A DNA stretch of 64,000 nucleotides, taken from contig NZ_JAAXOQ010000006.1 in assembly GCF_012396015.1 (NCBI RefSeq), positions 62,001-126,000 on the forward strand, in the 5' to 3' direction. A program made the translations under genes and the position numbers. Below the pieces are notes generated by a model, which worked only from the letters and a program-made list of their open reading frames with translations, did not search any database and had not been told where the DNA came from. Position 1 is the stretch's first letter, and each line of letters begins with the position of its first letter. Origin of the DNA: Tsukamurella spumae (GTDB taxonomy: Bacteria > Actinomycetota > Actinomycetes > Mycobacteriales > Mycobacteriaceae). This document shows, one piece after another, positions 56,127 to 64,000 of this stretch.

Positions 56127-57473
56127 ATGACCGTGACCGAAACCGACCGGCCCGTGAACCGCCGTCGGATCGTCGTCGCCTCGATGGTGGGCACCACCAT
56201 CGAGTTCTTCGACTTCTACATCTACGCGACCGCAGCAGTGCTGGTCTTCCCCACCCTGTTCTTCCCGAAGGGCAACGACACGGCGGCGCTGCTCAGCTCG
56301 TTCGCGACCTTCGGGCTGGCCTTCGCCGCGCGGCCCCTCGGTTCGATCCTGTTCGGCCATTTCGGCGACCGGATCGGCCGCAAGGCGACGCTCGTGGGTT
56401 CGCTGCTCACGATGGGCATCGCGACCTTCCTCATCGGCCTGCTGCCGACCTACGCCGTGGCCGGGTACTGGGCTCCCGGACTGCTCGCACTCATGCGCTT
56501 CGCGCAGGGCCTCGGCCTCGGCGGCGAGTGGTCGGGTGCGGCGCTGCTCGCGACGGAGACCGCCGAGAAGGGCAAGCGCGCGTGGGCCGCGATGTGGCCG
56601 CAGCTGGGCGCGCCCTTCGGCTTCTTCCTCGCCAACGGCGTCTTCCTCATCCTCATGGAGGCGCTGGACTTCGACTCCAAGAACCCCACCACCAGCCACG
56701 CCTTCATGACCTGGGGATGGCGCGTGCCCTTCCTGCTGTCCGCGGTCATGGTGATGGTGGGTCTGTACGTGCGCCTGCGGATCTCGGAGACGCCCGTCTT
56801 CGCGAAGGCCGTCGAGGAGGGCAAGAAGGTCAAGGCGCCCATCGGCGAGGTGTTCCGCACCGCGTGGCGTCCGCTCATCATCGGCACCTTCGTCATGGTC
56901 GCCACGTACACGCTGTTCTATCTGGTGACCACGTGGATCGCCTCGTACGGCGTGGGCAAGGTCGTGGACAAGTCCGGTATCAAGCTGACCTTCTCGTTCA
57001 CCGACTTCCTGAAGATGCAGCTGATCGCGGTGCTCTTCTTCGCCGCCTTCGTGGCGGTCTCCGGGTGGCTCGCGGATCGGTTCGGGCGCCGCCTCGTCCT
57101 GATCATCGTGACCGTCGCGATCATCGTCTACGGTCTGCTGTTCAAGTGGATCCTCGACCCCGCGACGACCACGCAGGGCTCGATGCTGGCGGTGCTCATC
57201 GTGGGGTTGACGCTCATGGGCCTGACCTTCGGCCCCATGAGCGCCGTGCTGCCAGAGCTGTTCTCGACCAACGTCCGGTACACAGGCAGTGGCGTCTCGT
57301 ACAACCTCGCATCCATCCTCGGCGCGGCGATCGCCCCCTTCATCGCGACCTGGCTGGTGCACAGCTACGGCGTGACCTGGGTGGGCGTCTACCTCGCGAT
57401 CGCGGGCGCGACGACGCTGATCGCGCTCGTCGTCATGCGTGAGACGCGCGACGTGGAGCTCGATAAGGTCTGA
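56127..57473 (+). CDS. MFS metabolite:H+ symporter (MHS family)
   Basis: 448 residues, 12 helices, with the MHS-family start VVASMVGTTIEFFDFYIYAT, the loop motif GHFGDRIGRKATLVG and RFAQGLGLGGEWSGAALL. Relatives include ProP (osmolytes), ShiA (shikimate) and KgtP (2-oxoglutarate). The substrate cannot be assigned. Next gene starts 4 nt after its stop. Confidence 0.9.
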   Translation: MTVTETDRPVNRRRIVVASMVGTTIEFFDFYIYATAAVLVFPTLFFPKGNDTAALLSSFATFGLAFAARPLGSILFGHFGDRIGRKATLVGSLLTMGIATFLIGLLPTYAVAGYWAPGLLALMRFAQGLGLGGEWSGAALLATETAEKGKRAWAAMWPQLGAPFGFFLANGVFLILMEALDFDSKNPTTSHAFMTWGWRVPFLLSAVMVMVGLYVRLRISETPVFAKAVEEGKKVKAPIGEVFRTAWRPLIIGTFVMVATYTLFYLVTTWIASYGVGKVVDKSGIKLTFSFTDFLKMQLIAVLFFAAFVAVSGWLADRFGRRLVLIIVTVAIIVYGLLFKWILDPATTTQGSMLAVLIVGLTLMGLTFGPMSAVLPELFSTNVRYTGSGVSYNLASILGAAIAPFIATWLVHSYGVTWVGVYLAIAGATTLIALVVMRETRDVELDKV

Positions 57474-57476
57474 TCC

Positions 57477-58379
57477 ATGCGGATCCTGATCGTCGGCGCG
57501 GGTGCGACCGGTGGCGCGTTCGGCACGCGCCTGATCGAGGCCGGGCGGGACGTGACCTTCCTCGTCCGGCCCGCCCGCGCAGCCCTGGTGCGGCGCGAGG
57601 GACTCCGGTTCACGGACCCGTCCGGCACGCGCACGCTTCGCGTCGGCGTGCGCACGGCGGACGAGATCGCCGCTGCGCCGGAGGTCTTCGATCTCGTGGT
57701 GATCACGGTCAAGGCCCCCGCGCTCGAGGCGGCGATCGCCGATGTCGCGCCCGCCGTGGGGGAGGGCACCGTCGTCCTGCCCATCCTCAACGGCATGGCC
57801 CACCTGGACCGGCTCGAGCAGGCGTTCGGGAGTCGCGTCCTGGGTGGGCTCGCCATGATCGTCGCCACCCTCGACGACGGTGCCGTGGTCCAGATGAACG
57901 ACTGGTCCGCGATCACCATCGGCGACGGTGCGCCCGCGGTCGCCCGGGCCCTCGACGTGCCGGGGATCCGGCTCACCGTCGAGGGTGACATCGTCGGCGC
58001 GATGTGGGCCAAGTGGGCGTTCATCGCCGCCAGCGGCATCGACTGCTGCCTGTTCCGCAGCGCGGCGGGCCCGGTGATCCGCGCCGGCGGAGAGCCGCAG
58101 GTGCGGGCGCTCATCGCGGAGACCGAGGCGGTGGCCGCGGCGGCCGGCCACCCGGTTCCCGCGGCCTCCCACGAGCGGACCGTCGCGACGCTCGTGGACG
58201 CCGATTCGACGATGACCTCCTCGCTCTACCGGGATCTCGTGGCGGGCTTGCCCCACGAGGGAGAGCAGATCCTCGGCGACCTCGCGGCGCGCGGGCGAGC
58301 GCTGGGGGTGGCGACGCCCCTGCTCGACCTCACCCTGGTCCAGGTGCGGGCGGACGCCCTGCAGCGGGCAGGATCCTGA
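57477..58379 (+). CDS. Ketopantoate reductase family (PanE-like)
   Basis: 300 residues with the N-terminal Rossmann motif ILIVGAGATGGAFGTRLIEA, the substrate region PILNGMAHLDRLEQ, the catalytic Lys in GAMWAKWAFIAASG and a C-terminal helix bundle. Members reduce 2-dehydropantoate to pantoate with NADPH in CoA synthesis, but many paralogues act on other keto acids. It overlaps the convergent mug gene by 50 nt. Confidence 0.85.
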   Translation: MRILIVGAGATGGAFGTRLIEAGRDVTFLVRPARAALVRREGLRFTDPSGTRTLRVGVRTADEIAAAPEVFDLVVITVKAPALEAAIADVAPAVGEGTVVLPILNGMAHLDRLEQAFGSRVLGGLAMIVATLDDGAVVQMNDWSAITIGDGAPAVARALDVPGIRLTVEGDIVGAMWAKWAFIAASGIDCCLFRSAAGPVIRAGGEPQVRALIAETEAVAAAAGHPVPAASHERTVATLVDADSTMTSSLYRDLVAGLPHEGEQILGDLAARGRALGVATPLLDLTLVQVRADALQRAGS

Positions 58380-58935
58380 CGCCGGCGGCCTCCGCGGCCG
58401 CGCGATAGGCCGCCGCCAGCGTGTCCACGGTCTCGTGGGCGTTGAGCCCGCTGGGATTGGGCAGGACCCATACCTGTGTCTCGCCGATGGTCCGGTCCTG
58501 CGGGCCGGGCGCGGCCTTGGGCTCGTGGAAGGCCGTGCGGTACGCGGTGATCCCGAGGACGGCGAGGATCGTCGGGGCCACCTCGTGGACGCGCTCGACG
58601 AGCGCCTCGCCGCCGGCCCGGAGCTCGTCGGCGGAGAGCTCGCTCGCCTTCGCCGTCGCCCGCGGCGCCACGTTGGTGATCCCGATCCCGGCCTCCACCA
58701 GTGCGTTCCGGTCCGCGAAGGTCATGCCGTCGGACGCGTCGATGAGGTGATCGACGATCCCCGCGGTGTACAGCGCCGGGTAGAAGCGGTTACCGGGCCG
58801 GGCGAAATGCGCCCCGGTGGCGGCCGTCCAGAGGCCGGGGTTGATCCCCGAGAACAGCAGCCTGCAGCCGGGACCGATCAGGTCGGGCACCGTCGTATCC
58901 GAGTAGGCGAGGAGTTGCTCGCGCGTGAAGCCCAT
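58330..58935 (-). CDS. mug: Mismatch-specific (G:U/T) DNA glycosylase
   Basis: 201 residues of the Mug/TDG uracil-DNA glycosylase family: active-site GINPGLWTAATGAHFARPGN with the Asn, and the second motif VLPNPSGLNAH. It removes uracil, ethenocytosine or thymine from mismatches with G. It converges with the PanE-like gene; the last 17 codons are read on opposite strands. Confidence 0.93.
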   Translation of the reverse strand: MGFTREQLLAYSDTTVPDLIGPGCRLLFSGINPGLWTAATGAHFARPGNRFYPALYTAGIVDHLIDASDGMTFADRNALVEAGIGITNVAPRATAKASELSADELRAGGEALVERVHEVAPTILAVLGITAYRTAFHEPKAAPGPQDRTIGETQVWVLPNPSGLNAHETVDTLAAAYRAAAEAAGVRILPAAGRPPAPGPG

Positions 58936-58978
58936 GGATTACTGCCTACAGGGTCGCGCCGGCGTGGTCCACTGGGGC

Positions 58979-59503
58979 ATGACCGTCGACGACCTCCTCG
59001 CCCGCACCGAGATCCACGACGTGGTGCTGCGCTACTGCCGGGGCATCGACCGGCTCGACCTCGATGCGGTCCGCGCCTGTTATCACCCCGGCGCCGTCGA
59101 CCACCACACCGGTTTCGACGGCCCCGTCGAGGAGTACGTGCCCTGGGTGCGTGGACAACTGGAGTCGCTCGGCGGCACGCACCACCAGGTGGGCAACCAC
59201 CTGTGCGAGGTGTCCGGGGACGTGGCGGTGGTCGAGACCTACTGCACCGCGACGCACTGGTCCGCGCCCGGCGCCGAGCTGCAGGCCTACCTGACCCTCG
59301 GCCTGCGCTACGTGGACCGGTTCGAGCGCCGGGCCGGATGGTGGGCGATCGCGGAGCGCTGGGCCGTCACCGATTGGACGCGGTGGGAGAAGGACCTGAC
59401 GGGACCGCTCGGCGTGCCGGAGGCGGGGCCGCCGCCCGCGCGCGGCGGGGGCGACCCGGTCGACGTGCTGCGGGCTCAGGTGCTCGGGCGCGAGCGCTCG
59501 TAG
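58979..59503 (+). CDS. SnoaL-like (NTF2-fold) protein
   Basis: 174 residues with the SnoaL_4 pattern: EIHDVVLRYCRGIDRLDLDA, VRACYHPGAVDHHTGFDG, GTHHQVGNHLCEV and AIAERWAVTDWTRWEKD. Relatives include dehydratases and ring hydroxylases, and many are of unknown activity. ATG 58979 is 44 nt beyond the divergent mug start. The 178 bp after it (to 59681) hold no recognised gene; a minus-strand frame there has no start. Confidence 0.8.
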   Translation: MTVDDLLARTEIHDVVLRYCRGIDRLDLDAVRACYHPGAVDHHTGFDGPVEEYVPWVRGQLESLGGTHHQVGNHLCEVSGDVAVVETYCTATHWSAPGAELQAYLTLGLRYVDRFERRAGWWAIAERWAVTDWTRWEKDLTGPLGVPEAGPPPARGGGDPVDVLRAQVLGRERS

Positions 59504-59681
59504 ATCCGCCGGACGACGTCCTCGATGTTGGGTTCCTCGACGGTGGGGTCGCGGACCGTACGGGAGAACGAGGGGCCGGACGGAACGGATAAGGGCGGCA
59601 GGCCCGGACACCGCGGTCGCGTGGTGCGACGTCACAGTGGCCTGACGTTACCGCCCTCCCGTGTCTCGGGCCAGCCCCCGG

Positions 59682-61628
<1,947 letters not shown>

Positions 61629-61858
61629 AAGTCGAATCCTAGGTACGGCGTGGGTGGCGGGCGGTGGGAAAGCTGAAATTCGACCGTATCGACCAGGGGT
61701 TGCACGAGGGTTGCAGGTCCCCGAGGCCGGGCGCCCGCATCGCCCGGCGGCCGCAATCCAGAGCATTCCGGTAGGAGTGCTCACGTTTGCCGGGACAGGC
61801 GGCGTGGACACCTTTAAGGTTCTGTTCACCAGATAGCCGAACTCAGGCGGAGGAAGTT

Positions 61859-63490
61859 GTGGGAATACGAAGTAGGCGGTGGCCGGCGGCGCGGGCGATC
61901 CTCGCTACCGCGGTCGCGGCGACCCTGGCGGTGTCGGGGTGCAGCATGGAGGGCGCGAGGTCCGTCAACACGACGGGGCCGAACGCGATCATCCGCGCGT
62001 ACGCGGGCGAGCCCCAGAACGGGCTCGTGCCCACTGACACCAACGAACAGATGGGCGGGCGCATGATCCGCTCCCTGTTCACCGGTCTGTATCAGTACGA
62101 CGCGGACGGCAAGCTGCAGCTGGCGAATGCGCAGTCGGTGGACACCACCGACAACAAGCATTTCGTCGTCAAGCTCAAGCCCGGTTGGAAGTTCACCGAC
62201 GGTACGCCCGTGAAGGCCTCCAACTATGTGCGGGCGTGGAACTTCGGTGCTGCGGTCGGGAACCTGCAGAAGCAGCAGGACTTCTTCGCCGCGATCGACG
62301 GTTTCGAAGACGTCTCGCACAAGGGCACGTCGACCACCGAGATGCGCGGCTTGAAGGTCGTCGACGACAACACCTTCACGATCGACCTCACGGAGCCGAA
62401 CATCGACTTCAAGCTGAGTCTCGGCCACACCCCCTTCGTTCCGCTGCCCGACGTCTTCTTCACCGAGGGCAAGGACAAGTTCGGCCAGAACCCGATCGGC
62501 AACGGCCAGTACAAACTGAAGCAGTGGCGACACAACGTGCAGGTCGACATGGTGCGCAACGACGACTACCAGGGTACGAAGCCGAAGAACGGCGGCTTGA
62601 CCTTCATCCTCTACGCCACGCTCGATGCGGCGTACGCCGACCTCGGGTCGGGCAACCTCGACGTGATGGAGATCCTGCCGCCCAGCGCGCTGCGCTCGTA
62701 CAAGAAGTCGCTGGGCTCGCGCGCGATGGTCAAGCCGACCGCGCAGACCCAGGCCTTCTCGATCCCGGAGTACCTGGACCACTTCAAGTACGACGAGGAG
62801 GGACGGCTGCGTCGTGAGGCCATCTCGATGTCGGTCGACCGGGACCTCATCGTGGACAAGATCTTCTTCGGTACCCGTATTCCCTCGGTGGACTTCACGG
62901 CCCGCACGATCCCCGGTTGGGATCCGAACATCCCGGGCAACGACACGCTCAAGCACAACCCGGACAAGGCCAAGCAGCTGTGGGCACAAGCCAACGCGAT
63001 CCGCCCCTGGGATGGGATCTTCAGCATCGCGTACAACACCGATGGCGGCCACCAGACCTGGGTGGACGCGGTGTGCGGCCAGATCACGAACACGCTCGGC
63101 ATCCAGGCGCAGGGCAAGCCCTACGCCACCTTCAAGCAGATCCGCACCGAAGTAACCGCGCGCTCGCTGAAATCTGCGGCTCGGACCGGCTGGCAGGCGG
63201 ACTACCCTTCGCTCCTCAACTTCCTGGGGCCGCAGTACATCAGCACCGGCAGCTCGAACGACGCGGTCTACAGCAATCCAGAGTTCGACGCGAAGGTCCG
63301 CGCCGCGGAGCAGGCTCCCGACCAGACGGCGTCGAACCGGCTGGCGAACGAGGCGCAGGTGATCCTCCTACGCGATCTGCCGGTGGTGCCGTTGTGGGAC
63401 TACCTGGCGGTGGGCGGCCGCGCGGACGGTGTCAACGCGGAGCTCACCTGGAGCGGTGACCCCGACTATCCGAACATCACCAAGGAGTGA
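61859..63490 (+). CDS. dppA: Peptide-binding lipoprotein (DppA/OppA type)
   Basis: 543 residues: lipoprotein signal ending LAVSGCS (about Cys26), then an SBP_bac_5 domain (GRMIRSLFTGLYQYDADGKL, VVKLKPGWKFTDGTPVKASN, DDNTFTIDLTEPNIDFKL, GNGQYKLKQW). It captures peptides outside the membrane for the ABC permease that follows 6 nt after. GTG 61859 has an ideal GGAGGAAG site and was chosen over the longer frame. Its position next to acs equals M. tuberculosis Rv3666 (dppA). Confidence 0.92.
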   Translation: MGIRSRRWPAARAILATAVAATLAVSGCSMEGARSVNTTGPNAIIRAYAGEPQNGLVPTDTNEQMGGRMIRSLFTGLYQYDADGKLQLANAQSVDTTDNKHFVVKLKPGWKFTDGTPVKASNYVRAWNFGAAVGNLQKQQDFFAAIDGFEDVSHKGTSTTEMRGLKVVDDNTFTIDLTEPNIDFKLSLGHTPFVPLPDVFFTEGKDKFGQNPIGNGQYKLKQWRHNVQVDMVRNDDYQGTKPKNGGLTFILYATLDAAYADLGSGNLDVMEILPPSALRSYKKSLGSRAMVKPTAQTQAFSIPEYLDHFKYDEEGRLRREAISMSVDRDLIVDKIFFGTRIPSVDFTARTIPGWDPNIPGNDTLKHNPDKAKQLWAQANAIRPWDGIFSIAYNTDGGHQTWVDAVCGQITNTLGIQAQGKPYATFKQIRTEVTARSLKSAARTGWQADYPSLLNFLGPQYISTGSSNDAVYSNPEFDAKVRAAEQAPDQTASNRLANEAQVILLRDLPVVPLWDYLAVGGRADGVNAELTWSGDPDYPNITKE

Positions 63491-63496
63491 CGACCG

Positions 63497-64000
63497 ATGC
63501 TGAGATTTCTCCTGAGCCGGCTCGGGCAGTTGGTCATCGTCTTCTTCGGTGCCACGCTGCTGATCTACGCGCTCGTCTTCCTCGTGCCGTCCGACCCGAT
63601 CGCCGCGCTCGGCGGTGACCGGCAGCTGCCGCCCGACGTGGTCGAGGGCCTGCGCGCTCAGTACCACTTGGACCAGCCCTTCTTCGTGCAGTACTGGTAC
63701 TACATCAAGGGCGCGCTCACGCTCGACTTCGGCACCTCGTTCTCGGGGCAGCCGGTGTGGGACGTGATGAAGCGGGCCTTCCCCGTCACCGTGAACCTGG
63801 CGCTCATCGCGCTCGCGGTGGAGGCGATCCTCGGAATCTTCTTCGGTGTCCTGGCCGGCCTCAAGAAGGGGAAGATCTTCGACACCACGATCCTGTTCGT
63901 GTCGCTGATCATCATCGCGGTGCCGATCTTCGTGCTGGGCTTCATCGCGCAGTACGTCTTCGGCGTGAAACTGCAGTGGTTCCCGGTCACCGTCGGCGGC
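63497..64000 (+). CDS. dppB: Peptide ABC transporter permease (DppB), partial
   Basis: The first 168 residues are present; the gene runs off the window. It has the DppB/OppB start LRFLLSRLGQLVIVFFGATL, the VPSDPIAALGGDRQLPPDVV loop, LDFGTSFSGQPVWDVMKRAF and the second and third helices. It forms the membrane channel with DppC. It starts 6 nt after dppA. Confidence 0.92.
   Translation, partial: MLRFLLSRLGQLVIVFFGATLLIYALVFLVPSDPIAALGGDRQLPPDVVEGLRAQYHLDQPFFVQYWYYIKGALTLDFGTSFSGQPVWDVMKRAFPVTVNLALIALAVEAILGIFFGVLAGLKKGKIFDTTILFVSLIIIAVPIFVLGFIAQYVFGVKLQWFPVTVGG

Noticed and set aside
56043-58256. 737-residue open frame opposite the MFS and PanE-like genes
   Set aside because: Charged low-complexity sequence (His/Asp/Arg/Gly) with no domain, fully antisense to two clear genes.
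59504-59681. Minus-strand frame ending RRIYERSRPST as a gene remnant
   Set aside because: There is no start codon or recognised homology; too little to call.

Overview
The window is about 64 kb of high-GC DNA from an actinobacterium of the order Mycobacteriales. GTG starts are common, many neighbouring genes overlap by 4 nt (ATGA/GTGA), and the genes are typical of mycolic-acid bacteria: MspA-type porins, WhiB4, MarP, PonA2 and a Crp almost identical to the M. tuberculosis protein. From 22.5 to 24.0 kb and again from 41.7 to 63.5 kb, the gene order follows M. tuberculosis Rv3683 back to about Rv3665: metallophosphoesterase, ponA2, whiB4, two anion-pump-type ATPases, DUF4177, RidA, MBL, crp, small membrane protein, nth, TlpA-like, NUDIX, marP, EphE-like, holin-like, acs, dppA, dppB. 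PHA genes and the overall composition fit Tsukamurella or a relative better than Mycobacterium. The genus is an inference.

Layout. 0-7 kb: end of aspartokinase and asd; then hpd-hmgA-(37-aa ORF)-fahA for tyrosine breakdown, divergent from an AsnC/Lrp regulator and followed by an amino-acid dehydrogenase. 7-14 kb: a frameshifted GT39-type glycosyltransferase, ferritin, a probable copper-responsive pair (His/Met-rich membrane protein plus PepSY protein behind a CsoR-like dyad), trpF, and a decayed penicillin-binding lipoprotein. 14-24 kb: a PucR-like regulator, a compact polyhydroxyalkanoate operon (acyl-CoA ligase, PhaC, MaoC hydratase, PhaZ), furA, ohr, a crcB pair, YqeY, a metallophosphoesterase and tRNA-Pro(CGG).

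24.15-34.4 kb is a genomic island next to the tRNA. It carries a dead serine recombinase, a complete IS3-family element, an IS110 fragment, toxin-antitoxin debris and AT-richer genes. Its core is two cassettes with the same plan: an MspA-family porin, then a secreted protein with a conserved N-terminus and Pro/Thr-rich linker but an unrelated C-terminal domain (glycine-zipper membrane domain in one, permuted NlpC/P60-type cysteine hydrolase in the other), then one or more membrane or lipoprotein genes that look like immunity proteins. The two porin genes lie in a perfect 904-bp direct repeat. I read this as a polymorphic-toxin system coupled to an outer-membrane porin, and it is the best candidate here for an undescribed system.

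34.5-41.7 kb holds accessory metabolism (thioesterase, GntR plus sterol-desaturase-like protein, PaaX plus AidB-like dehydrogenase with a frameshift), a VapBC pair and a deleted lipoprotein gene. From 41.7 kb the conserved block resumes, with NhaA, an MFS symporter, a PanE-like reductase, a Mug glycosylase and a SnoaL-like protein inserted before acs, and ends inside a dipeptide/oligopeptide ABC transporter.
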